This document shows, piece after piece, positions 51,757-62,413 of a stretch of 64,000 nucleotides of DNA. A program made the position numbers and the translations under genes. Source of the DNA: Aphrocallistes beatrix. Taxonomy: Eukaryota; Porifera; Hexactinellida; Sceptrulophora; Aphrocallistidae. The notes under the pieces are model-generated. The model did no database searches. It saw nothing but the letters and a program-made list of their open reading frames with translations, and was not told where the DNA came from. The stretch is taken from contig OY725488.1 in the NCBI GenBank assembly GCA_963281255.1, positions 7,103,524-7,167,523 of the forward strand. The letters are read 5' to 3'. Positions within the stretch are counted from its first letter, which is position 1. Each line of letters starts with the position of its first letter.

Positions 51757-52959
51757 CTATCCGACTATCGGGTAGACCAGGAACAAGATCAACTCTGAAT
51801 CAGAACCAGAGTTCGAGATGTCCAGGCCAGCATTTGGTGTTACTAAGAACTCCCTCTGTGTCCAGCTAGTGCAGGATAGCTCGAGGTTGTTAATCCTCCC
51901 CTGTCCACTCCAACATATCGCAGCTCGTGGTTTTTCGCTCGCTTCCAATTTCACTTCCTGTCCGGGCAGTATTACTAGTGCCTCCCCATAAAATAATTGG
52001 TAGAAAATCCTCAGCTTCTTTCCCCATGCGCCTAACTCTAAAAGTTCACATTTCTGCGAGAGTGTTTGCCTCAGATTTGGATCTACATTCAATTTCCAGT
52101 CGATTGTCTGTTCGAATAAATCGTTTTCGTCCTTCAGCCCTCTCAGCTGCAAGTTCCGCTTGTGCCATGACAACTTATCACTCTCCAGCTTAACACCCAT
52201 CCTCCAAGAGAGTAGGTTGAAGTCATCCTGCGGCCGCTGAATCTCGAATGTGAGCCAAGGCCCTGGAGCGTGGACTAGCTTGGCGGGAATCATCCAGCTC
52301 TGCCACGGAAGTATTTCATGCTCTTGCAGCAGACTGTACATCTTGTCGGTCAGTCCGTATTCGGTCATGCTAGCTATCACAGCCTCGGGAGTTATTGCAG
52401 GCTTTATTCCTATCCTGGTTTTGGTCGGTGGCATCACTTTGTTGTAGGGTTTAACATCAAGTGGCGGAAAGAAGTAAGCCTCATCTTTTCCTAGCCCCTG
52501 GCATTTACCATCTTTGACGACTCCGGCGTGTACATGGGAGGGGATTGGAGGGATTTCTGGTTCAGCCTCTCCCTTCCCTGCTTCAAATTCTGGAGACACC
52601 TTTTCCCCGCCTATATCTAGTACCTTCGTGAGTGGCCACTTTTGTAAATAGACTCCTAACAGTTCTTTCTCTGCAACTTCGACTGCTTTAGTTATCAGAA
52701 TCTCTTCTCCACACAACAGCACAGTCACTCCTTCATCTTCTTTTGGGACGTTATTCTCCGCTCTAACTAGCGACATTATCCACCACTCGACTGGGAGGTA
52801 TCCCCTCTGGTCCGTCAGGTCAGGTGTAAAGGCGCTATTTGGCGCAAGTATATCCTGCCCCGAATACATCTCTCTGTGAACGATGGCAGACCTAGCGAAA
52901 ATGATTCCTTTTTGTTTCGAGATAGTTGATCTGATATCTGTCAGCAAATCAGCAGCCAT
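51757..52959 (-). CDS. Cupin-type protein resembling bacterial sugar-isomerase-like proteins
   Basis: An intronless frame of 400 residues. A first barrel carries HVHAG followed by a KDEAYFFPPLDVKPYN segment (about residues 141-170). Then come PAKLVHAPGPWLTFEIQRPQDDFNLLSWRMG (about 227-257) and a C-terminal barrel with FYGEALVILPG.EV and ICWSGQGRINN, ending near REFLVTPNAG. The paired His/Glu pattern and the terminal 'WSG.G..N' barrel are those of the cupin superfamily, as in class I mannose-6-phosphate isomerases and related bacterial proteins. The closest relatives I can recall are bacterial. The substrate is unknown. It is head-to-head with PCCB with 206 bp between start codons. Confidence 0.6.
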   Translation of the reverse strand: MAADLLTDIRSTISKQKGIIFARSAIVHREMYSGQDILAPNSAFTPDLTDQRGYLPVEWWIMSLVRAENNVPKEDEGVTVLLCGEEILITKAVEVAEKELLGVYLQKWPLTKVLDIGGEKVSPEFEAGKGEAEPEIPPIPSHVHAGVVKDGKCQGLGKDEAYFFPPLDVKPYNKVMPPTKTRIGIKPAITPEAVIASMTEYGLTDKMYSLLQEHEILPWQSWMIPAKLVHAPGPWLTFEIQRPQDDFNLLSWRMGVKLESDKLSWHKRNLQLRGLKDENDLFEQTIDWKLNVDPNLRQTLSQKCELLELGAWGKKLRIFYQLFYGEALVILPGQEVKLEASEKPRAAICWSGQGRINNLELSCTSWTQREFLVTPNAGLDISNSGSDSELILFLVYPIVG

Positions 52960-53165
52960 ATGTTCTATCTATTATATTAGACTTGTGCCCATCAGTAAAG
53001 TTAAGAGTGTCTGCACAATGCATGTACGTAGTAATTGAGTTTGATTTCGAGACAATTCTACAGTTTGGTTTGTGCGAACTAACTATGATTAACCTGCGAT
53101 TCCTTAGACAAAGAGATACTTTGCTCTAGATCATACTAGGCCCCAAGCATTAATTTTAACGAGAA
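52960..53165. promoter_or_regulatory. Probable bidirectional promoter between the cupin gene and PCCB
   Basis: Only 206 bp separate the two start codons, so the two genes probably share a promoter region. No TATA box is obvious; a CpG-poor AT-rich sequence is present. Confidence 0.4.
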
Positions 53166-54800
53166 ATGGCACTCATCGGACGTCTCCAAGTCCACCTTAC
53201 TTGGACCTCCGCCCGTGCAATCATCTCCCATAGTAGACGGTTTACCTCCATGACAGACTACATTCACACTCGAATTAAAGATGTCAAATCTGAGATAAAG
53301 GCGAAGCGGGAGAAGGCAATGTTAGGAGGAGGACAGAAAGCAATTGACGCACAGCATGAGAAAGGAAAGCTGACAGCTCGCGAGAGGTTGGAGCTGCTAT
53401 TGGACCCTGGCAGCTTCCAAGAGTACGACATGTTCATGGAGCATACTTGCAGTGACTTCGGAATGGATAACCCTGCCAAGCGTAGCCCGGGGGACAGCGT
53501 GGTGACAGGTCACGGGACTATCTATGGCCGTCAAATGTTCGTGTTCAGTCAAGACTCCACTGTGCACGCAGGAAGCTTGTCCATGGCCCACGCCAAGAAG
53601 ATATGTAAGGTAATGGACAAAGCCCTGCTAACTGGCTGTCCTGTGATCGGCCTGAACGATTCTGGGGGCGCGAGAATCCAAGAGGGAGTTGAGTCTCTGG
53701 CTGGGTATGCCGACATTTTTCAACGGAATGTGATGGCGTCAGGGGTAATCCCCCAGATTTCTGTGATCATGGGAGCGTGCGCTGGGGGGGCTGTGTACTC
53801 CCCGGCGATGACTGACTTCACTTTCATGGTAAAGAACACTTCCTACCTCTTCGTAACGGGTCCGAATGTAGTCAAGCAAGTGACAGGGGAAGAGATCACT
53901 TTAGAGAAGTTGGGAGGAGCTAATACCCACACCACACGGTCCGGTGTCGCACACATGGCGTTTGAAAACGACGTGCTGGCTATGAGCTATTTGAGGGACT
54001 TCATGTGCTTCCTCCCGCCCAACAACAAGGAGCTATCTCCTGTCAGAAAGTGTGACGATGACCCTTTCCGGTTGGAAGATGCGCTGGAAATGATGGTGCC
54101 CAATTACTCGGACCAACCATACGACATGAAGCACATTATCAACTTCACCGTGGATGATTTGGAGTTCCTCGAGGTAATGCCCGACTACGCAAAGAATATT
54201 ATTATCGGGTTCGCGCGCATGAACGGAGAGACTGTCGGGATCGTAGCAAACCAACCAAAGTCCCTGGCTGGCTGTCTCGATATTAACTCGTCCGTAAAGG
54301 CTGCGCGCTTTGTAAGATTTTGTGATTGTTTCAACATTCCACTCATCACCTTCGTTGACGTTCCTGGCTTTCTTCCTGGGACAGGGCAGGAGTACGGTGG
54401 GATCATCAGACACGGCGCGAAGTTGCTATTCGCATATGCAGAAGCTACGGTGCCTAAAATAACCATTATCACTAGGAAGGCGTATGGAGGGGCTTACGAC
54501 GTGATGAGCTCGAAGCATCTGAGAGGAGACTTCAACTTCGCTTGGCCGACAGCAGAGATCGCAGTGATGGGGGGCAAGGGAGCGGTGGCGATATTACATC
54601 GCGGCAAAGAGAATCTGCAGGAGTTGGAGGACGAGTATACCAAGAAGTTCAGTAATCCATTAATCGCTGCCAGACTGGGCTATGTGGATGATGTGATTTC
54701 GCCGAAAGAGACGAGGAAAAAGATCTGCGAGTGTTTGCAAGTACTTCGGAACAAAAAGCTTACGAATCCTTGGAAGAAGCATGCCAATATTCCATTATAG
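53166..54800 (+). CDS. PCCB: Propionyl-CoA carboxylase beta chain, mitochondrial
   Basis: The carboxyltransferase subunit of propionyl-CoA carboxylase, which with the biotinylated alpha chain makes methylmalonyl-CoA from propionyl-CoA in the mitochondrial matrix (odd-chain lipid, Ile, Val, Met and Thr catabolism). It is intronless, 544 residues (human 539). The start (about residues 1-30) is Arg/Ser-rich and free of acidic residues, as for a mitochondrial presequence. Diagnostic blocks: [57 protein letters not shown] (first oxyanion hole), [20 protein letters not shown] (second) and [12 protein letters not shown]. The C-terminus ends KHANIPL, as in other PCCBs. Confidence 0.98.
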   Translation: MALIGRLQVHLTWTSARAIISHSRRFTSMTDYIHTRIKDVKSEIKAKREKAMLGGGQKAIDAQHEKGKLTARERLELLLDPGSFQEYDMFMEHTCSDFGMDNPAKRSPGDSVVTGHGTIYGRQMFVFSQDSTVHAGSLSMAHAKKICKVMDKALLTGCPVIGLNDSGGARIQEGVESLAGYADIFQRNVMASGVIPQISVIMGACAGGAVYSPAMTDFTFMVKNTSYLFVTGPNVVKQVTGEEITLEKLGGANTHTTRSGVAHMAFENDVLAMSYLRDFMCFLPPNNKELSPVRKCDDDPFRLEDALEMMVPNYSDQPYDMKHIINFTVDDLEFLEVMPDYAKNIIIGFARMNGETVGIVANQPKSLAGCLDINSSVKAARFVRFCDCFNIPLITFVDVPGFLPGTGQEYGGIIRHGAKLLFAYAEATVPKITIITRKAYGGAYDVMSSKHLRGDFNFAWPTAEIAVMGGKGAVAILHRGKENLQELEDEYTKKFSNPLIAARLGYVDDVISPKETRKKICECLQVLRNKKLTNPWKKHANIPL

Positions 54801-55753
54801 GACTCTTCGACTCGTTAACCATAGATCATTTTGTATGTTTCTATCATATTAGTACATAATTAAATTATATCGAATAGAACTTACTTATATGGAGCGAGAT
54901 AATCGACGAGATAAAATGGTATTAATTAATGCAATTTGTTTACTTTATGTATTTATTGTAAACAAAAAACAAACTAAGCATTTATCATATAGTATTTCGA
55001 AATATGATATTCAGATTCTACACCCTGAATCCTTGATTAAACACGATGCTTTAACAATGTTTTAATCATGTTTAAAGCATGATTAGACCCGCCAATGCCA
55101 TGGGGTCATTTCTATTTATAGTCTTGACGCCGTATTTTATGGCTTCCCCGCCAAAATAACTTAACCGGAAATGAGTCAGTCAGTATACAGCTTTATCTGT
55201 GCGATTTGATTATATTTAACATACAATTTTATCTCATATGGGAATATATTTGTGCGATACAACCAACCATGAATCTAACAACCAAGAACATCTAAAATGC
55301 CAGCTTCTTTAAAACCATTAACAGCAAACTGTTCATTGTCTTGTGTAGAATCAATGTAGATAATCGGCACCACCAGCTAACTAGCAACAAGTGCAAGTGG
55401 TTTAAAAAAATTATGCGAAACGTGAAAAAGCGTAGGTTTGCCCAGATTAAATATATCGCACAAATAAAGCTGTAGTATAGGGTAGCAAAATGTCCATCGA
55501 TAGGGTAATTATAATTATGCTTCAAGGGGTTAAATTCCGCCTTAGGATTTAAAAATAGAAAAAAAAGCTCACTTTTGGACGAAAGTGATGCTGAAATTTG
55601 TAGTTCTGTACCAAAAGGCCTCAAAATATCCCCTTGGGGCATTTTTTACCTAAAATTCCCGTTAGTTCAATAACGTTGAAGTGGAATTTGTACAAAATTC
55701 CCCATCTCAAATCCTTGCAACCATATAATCCATGTTTTGAATTGAAAGTGTAC
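54801..55753. other. Intergenic with dispersed repeat
   Basis: A block at about 54955-55030 (gtaaacaaaaa...attctacaccctga) matches one at about 23450-23515 and weaker ones at about 24688 and 29993, so it is a dispersed repeat. Around 55033-55085 lies a short palindromic AACATGCTTTAA-type sequence. No gene is visible apart from the following exon. Confidence 0.45.
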
Positions 55754-56549
55754 ATGAGCCGCGTCACTAAAGAGAATAAAGAGAATAACAGACCAGTAGT
55801 GAGGATTGTTAAGTCAAGTCAAGAGAAAGAGACACAAGAAGGAGTAACCGATATTGACATTATCTCTACGCCCCCGGACTACAAGGAGAATGTAAACTCG
55901 TTAGGAGGAGGTGGCAAGCTGGAGGGAAACTCTATCGATAAAGAGATGTTGAATATGAGCAGTGATTCAACTTCTTTTTCTGCATTCTTCAGTCCAAGTC
56001 ATCACCAACTGATGTTGAATGAAGGTAAGAATGATAGCGGAATACGAGTCTAACATGTGTAGGTCTAATAGGTACAGTGCTCCCCCTATTACCTCAGATC
56101 TCAGATAAACCTAAATGGAGTTCGATATTAAGTTTGAACAATGTTCTAAGATAGTTCTTGCATTGTCGTTTCACAACATCTACTTCATAAAACTAATAAA
56201 ACAGAACTAAAATGTTTATTATACAACAATGTAACAACATTTAGACACCTGTTGGAAACCTGGCAGTAGGAGTGTCTAGGAGGAGCACTGTACAGTAAGC
56301 ATTTAACAATGTTCAATCGTTACTAATTACTGTGTGATTAAGTATAGTTGTTAAAAATATAGTATAGCATTAGGTATAACACATGTCACCATCATCTAGT
56401 ACTGTCCAGTCCAATGCCTGAACACATGGACCTGGAGCCTGGGCAGAGTGAAGAATTTCCTATGAAGCGATATTCCCAGTCGATGTCGTCCATGCTCCTC
56501 AATCTAGACGCAATCAATTCACAAGAAAACCGCAACATTAATCCGACCG
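55754..56549 (+). CDS. KEN-box-containing disordered protein (3' end unresolved)
   Basis: Two exons fit well: 55754-56024 and 56400-56549, joined in phase 1 across a GT/AG intron of 375 nt. The protein is Ser/Asn-rich and disordered. It begins MSRVTKENKENNRPVV and contains three KEN motifs (two overlapping near residues 6-12, one near residue 55 in DYKEN). KEN boxes are recognition signals for the anaphase-promoting complex, so a cell-cycle-degraded regulator is plausible; that is inference. A possible third exon after the acceptor at 56804 would read SGNSSSPAF...YNRISDF and stop at 56895-56897. However, its phase does not match the donor at 56549, so the C-terminus is uncertain. No family recognised. 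Confidence 0.5.
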
Positions 56550-56967
56550 GTAACTGTACAATTAGGATAATAATATATTACTTTAATTTGGAGTAGCAAG
56601 GTTGGGATATGAAACAGTGATACAGTTGCATAGTATTAACAATAATATCTTGAGAGATGAGTTGAAACAAATTGCATATAAATACTCAATTAAGCCTAAA
56701 TTTAGTTCAGATATTCAATTTATAATTCTCGCGTCAGTTTTCGGAATGAGATGATCGAATGAATTGCTCCAATCTTTTTTTAGTCTCCTGTGTATTTTTC
56801 TTAGTCGGGTAACTCCAGTTCTCCCGCGTTCTCCTCCACACGGGGTGATCCGGCATCATCTCCATTATCTACGTACAATAGAATCAGTGATTTTTAGCCA
56901 ACCTAATCGAATGATTTATTATTGGCCATTAGTTAATGTAAAGTGATGGAGGTTGGAGGTATATTAA

Positions 56968-58032
56968 ATGCAGAGCGAAGTTAAAGTTAGCAAGTTCCCC
57001 CTCAACACATGTCACTATCTCCCTGGAGAGGATCAGGTGGTGTTAGGGGATGAAGAAGGATTAGTTGGGGTCTGGAACCTTGAGAAACGCGGGTTTGACT
57101 TCTCGTGCTACCATCATAAAGATGCTGTCAGCTGTTCTCGCGCCTTTACAGCATCAAGTTTCCTTACAGCCTCATGGGATCGGAAGGTCTCGCTGTGGGA
57201 TGCAGAGAGAGGAGAAGTAACATGGAACCAGAACCACGATCGTATGGTGCTTGGCTGTGACGGTATTGCACCCAAAAGCCTCGTGGCTACTGCTTGCGAT
57301 GACACCTGGCTACGAGGATTCGACTATCGCACGAGTGAAAACGTATTCAAGATAAAAGCTCATGACAACAGCATCACCTGCGTGAAACTCACCCAGCAAG
57401 AGGACATGATGGCGAGCACCTCGATGGACATGAAGACGAGACTATGGGATCTCCGCACGAACAAACTGCTCCTCAACCTGGAGAGCCACATCAACGTCGT
57501 GAGTTCCTGCGACATTTCACCAGACGGTCGCCTCCTGGTCACATCCTCCTGGGACAAATCAGTGAAGCTGTGGGATCTGAAGGCTGGGTCGTTTAGAAAG
57601 CAGGGACCTACTGACCTCATCAAGCACGAAGGGTGTGTATCCGCGACGCATTTCTCCGAGAACAACGAAGCGTTTATCTCCTCTGGTTACGATACGAGCG
57701 TGTGTGTGTGGAATGTGTCCCAAGATTCTAACAAGCCCGCAATGGTACTGAGAGGACACGAAGCATGGGTTAAAGACTGCTGTGTGAATAGAGATGCTTC
57801 GAAGGTGATATCCATAGATGCGAGTGGTTACCTCTTTGCATGGGACACCCAGAATAAGGACGCTACCGCAGTCTACATTGATCAGAAGAAAAACCTAGGT
57901 TTGAATCTTGTTAAGTGTGAGGTATGTCGTAAGGAATTCTCTTTGTCCGCACAGGAGGGAGAAAGTGGAGCTACGAAACTGTGTGTCTTCTGTCGAATGA
58001 AGGCTCCTTCTCAAACTCTATTCGCTGTGTAG
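56968..58032 (+). CDS. WDR88: WD-repeat protein 88
   Basis: An intronless frame of 354 residues forming seven WD repeats. The blade ends are visible as VWNLEKR, LWDAERG, GFDYRTS, LWDLRTN, LWDLKAG, VWNVSQD and AWDTQNK. After the propeller comes a short conserved tail with two CxxC pairs (CEVC and CVFC). It matches the remembered human WDR88 tail, where CERC and CVFC occupy the same positions. Human WDR88 is 472 residues and longer at both ends. Its function is poorly known. The CxxC pairs suggest a bound zinc ion. The match of the tail, rather than the generic WD fold, supports the name. Confidence 0.85.
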   Translation: MQSEVKVSKFPLNTCHYLPGEDQVVLGDEEGLVGVWNLEKRGFDFSCYHHKDAVSCSRAFTASSFLTASWDRKVSLWDAERGEVTWNQNHDRMVLGCDGIAPKSLVATACDDTWLRGFDYRTSENVFKIKAHDNSITCVKLTQQEDMMASTSMDMKTRLWDLRTNKLLLNLESHINVVSSCDISPDGRLLVTSSWDKSVKLWDLKAGSFRKQGPTDLIKHEGCVSATHFSENNEAFISSGYDTSVCVWNVSQDSNKPAMVLRGHEAWVKDCCVNRDASKVISIDASGYLFAWDTQNKDATAVYIDQKKNLGLNLVKCEVCRKEFSLSAQEGESGATKLCVFCRMKAPSQTLFAV

Positions 58033-58167
58033 GGAGTATGCTATTGTGTCGTACAAGCAATTACTACTCTTTTATGCACCGAAATTTAATACTATACTCA
58101 TATTAATCATTGTATTATCACATTTCGAAACCTGTCATCTCTTAAAATGAATATTTGTAGGCTGATT

Positions 58168-60032
58168 TCAAACCTGTGTGCAAGTCTTGTTGCTAACAAT
58201 TGCTCTATACTGCATTCGTTTCCAGATAGCGAGTTTTATTTGATTGAAATTCCTGATAAGAGCAGGGGACGCACGAGATTTTCCTCTCTGAAACAAAATT
58301 AGAATGATCATCCTCCCGTGGTATGTGTCTTCCTCAATGTCTAGTGCTAGATGCCTAGAACAGAGATTTATCAATGTGAAAAGGAAATCGTAATTAAGAC
58401 ATAGTATTTACTTGATCATTAACTGGACAGCAGGTTATACAACTTACAAAGCGGCGAGGAAGTTTATTGGTGTGTATTGATCCAACGAGAGGTTGCATCT
58501 GAGGAAGTAGCAGTATGTCATGGCAAGAGAATACTAGAAATGTTCGTTGTTACGCTAGAGCATTGGTTGGGCTGTGTAGGTTATTTATAAGTTATAATTA
58601 ATCCTTCAAGTTTCAGTACTTTTAGCGATTATGTTCAGCAAATTTTTATTCAAAAAATTTCCTGTAATAATATGTTTAACAAACCGTGTCTATGATGTAG
58701 AAATTTGTGTCAGCGAAAAGAATAGATTGTAGCAACGGGTGTGCTAGAGAAACATTTGGTTAAATAATATACTATCGAAATGGTTCTGGCTAAGGTGAAC
58801 AGTTTCAGTTTAATCAAAAGACAATTTTCAGACACAAAATAGAGGTCCATTGAGTGTCAAAATTAGGACTGCGTTAAATTTAGCTAGAAATTTTAGTGAT
58901 TCTTATCCATGGTTCGACAGACTCCCAGTCACGTATCGGAACTTGATTTCAATTTCCCAATTGACTAGAGCATTTTATCAATTTATGTGGAGATTGAATC
59001 CTCTAACAATTTACTCATTAACTTGAACATTTTGATTCGAACATGATTATTGAGCCTCTAATGATATATACATGTGCACCATCCACATTTTTGGCGAAAC
59101 TTTGTCATTTCCGGGTTTTTCACACCTTTGACATCACCATTACCATTCATTCTATTCGATAATTAATATGGCTTTTTGTAATGTTGTAACTTACCGAACA
59201 AATGATGGAATGATCTTTGAGAAGGATCATCATAGATAATGCAAATTCGATTGCTTTTAATTGCTCGGCACCAGCTATCCCCTTTGCAGTCAACTCTAAA
59301 TGTTGCACATAAATGCAAGCTAATTACATATTCAACCTGATGTCCTTTCACAGTAAATCGATGATAATAGATTTTTATCAAAAAGTTGTAAACCATACTT
59401 TCTTAAATTGTTGCTAACTTGTTCCAATTCCCACAGATTCAGTTTCAACCAACAATGCTGACGAGTCATTGTTTCAAGTACAGCTGATCTATTTGTATTT
59501 TGTGAAGATTTAAACCACATTTAAAACTTGCTACCTTTCTACAATATTACAAACCTCAACAATTATGCTGGTGTATAATTGAATAAAGCGTAGGAATATA
59601 ATTTATTTTTAAAAGTGCAAAGCTAGAAAATCTATTCATTACGAATTAGACGCTCATTGGATTGATGATTCCTGAGTTTAAAATGCTCTCCATAATAATG
59701 TTCGAAATAATCTAGATTTCTTCCATTGATCAAGACACTAGAACACTATTTCAATCTACCTTCAAAAAAACAATAGTGTTTTTAAATTTGCCAAAAATAC
59801 CCCTCCCAAATAATTAATGCGATATATCTATCCTTGGACTATATTGAGTAATGATACAACCCTATTAGTCCATAGTTAAAGCAATGTTAAATTCCTTGTG
59901 ATGTGATTATCTCTGTAATGTGAAATATCTAAATAAATACTACAATGCTAGAACTTACCTTTGATCTTCTTCCTGATTTATTAATGATATTAATTTAGGC
60001 CGTTTCGCTCTAAAACCATGAAAGTGTGACAT
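58168..60032 (-). CDS. Small four-exon gene, unrecognised protein (147 aa)
   Basis: I assemble four exons on the minus strand: 60032-59959, 59488-59399, 59295-59195 and 58346-58168. All junctions are GT/AG (donors GTAAGT, GTATGG and GTAAGT) and all phases match, giving 147 residues with no internal stop. The start is MSHFHGFRAKRPKLISLINQ. Later parts include LKLNLWELEQVSNNLRK, a CKGDSWCRA segment, ICIIYDDPSQRSFHHLF and a basic helix NFNQIKLAIWKRMQYRA. The residues look like a folded, mixed alpha/beta protein. No family recognised. The third intron (848 nt) is long for this genome and could hide another exon. The tidy phase consistency argues for a real gene. Confidence 0.55.
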
Positions 60033-60384
60033 TTTGATAAGATAAAATGACAAAATTAGTTACCCAGCAAATTTATAGATCATAAATTACTTTCCCCCAA
60101 ATTACTTTTGCAATTCATTGAGGAGAATTATAACCTTACAAACGTTATTAATGCTAGTAATTGTCTTAAAAGTATCAATCGCCCTTTCCATTAGTAAAAA
60201 TAGTTCTCTCTAATTTAATTTAATTTAATACTGTATGTGTATTTATAAATATGCTTATTCAACCACAGCAAGTGGTTTTATAAAGAAGAATAAGTTTATA
60301 TTACATATTTGCAACGAATTAGTACTTTAATCATAGAATTGCATTGTCACTTATTTGCGAATGATTATATTATAACGAATTTAG

Positions 60385-60800
60385 GGATCCTTGAGAGGAG
60401 TTTGACGATAAATCAGAAAGAAAGAATTATCACCGAGATTCTCCCTGAATCAAACGTTATAAAAACATCGACTATTAAGCATGTACTAGAGTGTAACGGC
60501 AGAATCCACAGGATATTGGCAAGGTTGATGGATGTCTACCCAAAGGAATTATCAAGGGTAAGAGTTTAATAATTTGTATAGGGTACTAATGTAATCTACA
60601 TATGTTAGTGTATCTACATAGGTAGTATAGTAGTAAGAAGTACACAGAACAGGTGATTCCACCGTTTGTTGCTACATAATGATAACAAAAGCATTTCTGC
60701 AATTTCTACACTCTAACCCTGGAAGAAGCAATTCCCAATGATTCTCTTCTTCTTTAATGATTTCTACAACTTAGCCAAACGTGTGCTCGTAGAAAGATAA
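60385..60800 (+). CDS. Partial spliced gene, CUE/UBA-like small protein (5' exon not found)
   Basis: The exon at 60385-60559 is bounded by TTTAG and AGG|GTAAGA. It continues in phase with 60726-60800, which ends in a TAA. The joined sequence starts ILERSLTINQKERIITE, passes through ILPESNVIKTSTIKHVLECNGRIHRILARLM, and ends NDFYNLAKRVLVER. The middle has the helical and hydrophobic pattern of CUE/UBA-type ubiquitin-binding domains, although the classic MFP motif is absent. A first exon with an ATG is needed; one candidate ending near 60267 was seen but is not convincing. It lies head-to-head with the four-exon gene at 58168-60032. Confidence 0.4.
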
Positions 60801-61047
60801 CCAGGCAATAAGAGTAGAACAATGCAGCAGGGAAAATCACTTGAAAACCCTGGTGTCACCTACCCTAGTTACGACTAAATTCTTATTCAGTATTATCTGG
60901 CAGTACTACGCTCTAAATAGAACAATTGATTTTTTTGAAATTACTCAATTCGAAATGTAAATCAATAAGAAATATCAGAATCCTATTGTTGCTAACACTC
61001 TTTGTTAGCAATGACATCATTAATAAATTGTATCGACATGTCATGAA

Positions 61048-62298
61048 TTAAATTAAGCCATTATAATGTACATTGAGTTTTTCAAGTATTTCTAAACTAT
61101 TCAGAAATGATTCTTTCGTGATTCCAAACCTCTCATACCAGTGCAAGTAGGCTCCATGGGATATGAGGCGCTGAGATTTAGTCATGACTTGTTTGAAGAA
61201 ATCCGTTACTAGCGAGCTATTCAATGCTAAGGTAACGCTACTTCTTTCACCGTAAGGGAAGCTGTTAAAATTGTGGAATATTTCGCAAGTTTTTATATGA
61301 TCTTGCTTAGGAAATAAGAATCGCTTAACTTGCTCCTTACTATCAGCACGAAAGTGATTCGTTTCTTCTTCTTTGATTCCTCTGGCTACTAACACAGAAC
61401 TGAAAGTTTTGATGTGTTCCCTAGCATCTGTTGAATGCAGCTTCAGTTTCTGTGTTAGCACCTGCTTCAGGAGGTAGCGGAGTGAAGCAGTCTTGCTCGA
61501 TATCTGGTGGAGGCTGATAAACTTGTGGAATTTATCAGGCGATAAACCTGTCATGAGACTTTTAAGTTGACTTATTTGGTCATCTTTGTCGAATGCGGGA
61601 TGGATTAATCCCAAGAGACTTCTAGAGAATTTCGCGTTTATATCTTGAACGCTATAAGATTGACTCTTGCTATTCGTTGCTGAACTTACATCGTTCCCAT
61701 AGTCGTCATTCGCGAGTAATACGCAAGCATCAGCGTATTCGTGGATTGCCGGTATCGAGAGCAGACAGTTATAGTTCTGCAATGGAGAATCTCCAGAAGA
61801 GTGCGGGACCACTGCGACTGAATACAAATATTTCTTGGGAAGTTCATCTCTGTAGAGTTCTAATAAATGAGATCCCAACCCGGATCCTGTCCCGCCTCCA
61901 AGGCTGTGCAATAGGATTGTACCACTGAGGGAATCCGATTTCTCTAGTGGCCTCCTCAAGCACTCGATTACCCTCTCACCCATGCTGCAATAACTGGAGA
62001 AGACTCCTTCTGTCAGGAAAGGATCTGTCCCCATCATCTTCCCCCTAGCCCAACTATTACCACTACCACCTTTCCCGGTGATAATAATACTTTTCTCATC
62101 TAGTAACGCATCAGTAATTGTCTTCAATCTCATAGATTCTCGTTTGATTACTTTACTCTCCGAATCGACTAAAATAATAGAAGACGAAATATGTTCCTTT
62201 TTTCTAGGAATTCTACTTAGTTCTGTCTCCATATATTCTGTTCCTAGTTGTATTCCGCACTGGCCTACACACAGGAGGAGTGCTGGACTTTCATCCAT
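61048..62298 (-). CDS. Divergent tubulin of the delta/zeta type
   Basis: An intronless frame of 416 residues. GTPase signatures are present: the start CVGQCGIQLG, GSGNSWARG, and the tubulin motif GGGTGSGLG (about residues 135-143), followed by QNYNCLLSI. The C-terminal helix GAYLHWYERFGITKESFLNS resembles the delta-tubulin end (KAYIHQYTKFGIEEEDFLDS), and there is no acidic tail. Alpha and beta tubulins are excluded by the diverged core and the 416-residue length. Delta/zeta tubulins act in triplet microtubules and basal-body orientation, so cilia are expected in this organism (inference). It could be delta or zeta; I cannot choose by eye. It starts 115 bp from the membrane-protein gene on the other strand. 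Confidence 0.8.
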   Translation of the reverse strand: MDESPALLLCVGQCGIQLGTEYMETELSRIPRKKEHISSSIILVDSESKVIKRESMRLKTITDALLDEKSIIITGKGGSGNSWARGKMMGTDPFLTEGVFSSYCSMGERVIECLRRPLEKSDSLSGTILLHSLGGGTGSGLGSHLLELYRDELPKKYLYSVAVVPHSSGDSPLQNYNCLLSIPAIHEYADACVLLANDDYGNDVSSATNSKSQSYSVQDINAKFSRSLLGLIHPAFDKDDQISQLKSLMTGLSPDKFHKFISLHQISSKTASLRYLLKQVLTQKLKLHSTDAREHIKTFSSVLVARGIKEEETNHFRADSKEQVKRFLFPKQDHIKTCEIFHNFNSFPYGERSSVTLALNSSLVTDFFKQVMTKSQRLISHGAYLHWYERFGITKESFLNSLEILEKLNVHYNGLI

Positions 62299-62413
62299 CT
62301 AATCTTGTAATGGTAACAGACAGTATAGCGTTTCACTTTACTTACGTAGTAGTTAATTTATTCGGTTCGGTATACCTCTCAGAATCAAACGCACATGTTA
62401 TGAATGAATATGA

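Noticed and set aside
51757..52959. Cupin gene as a sign that the window is bacterial
   Set aside because: The flanking genes are clearly animal with spliceosomal introns and animal transposons, so the locus is eukaryotic regardless of the gene's origin.
56805..56897. Third exon for the KEN-box gene
   Set aside because: The frame looks coding, but its phase is incompatible with the donor at 56549, so it is mentioned but not joined.
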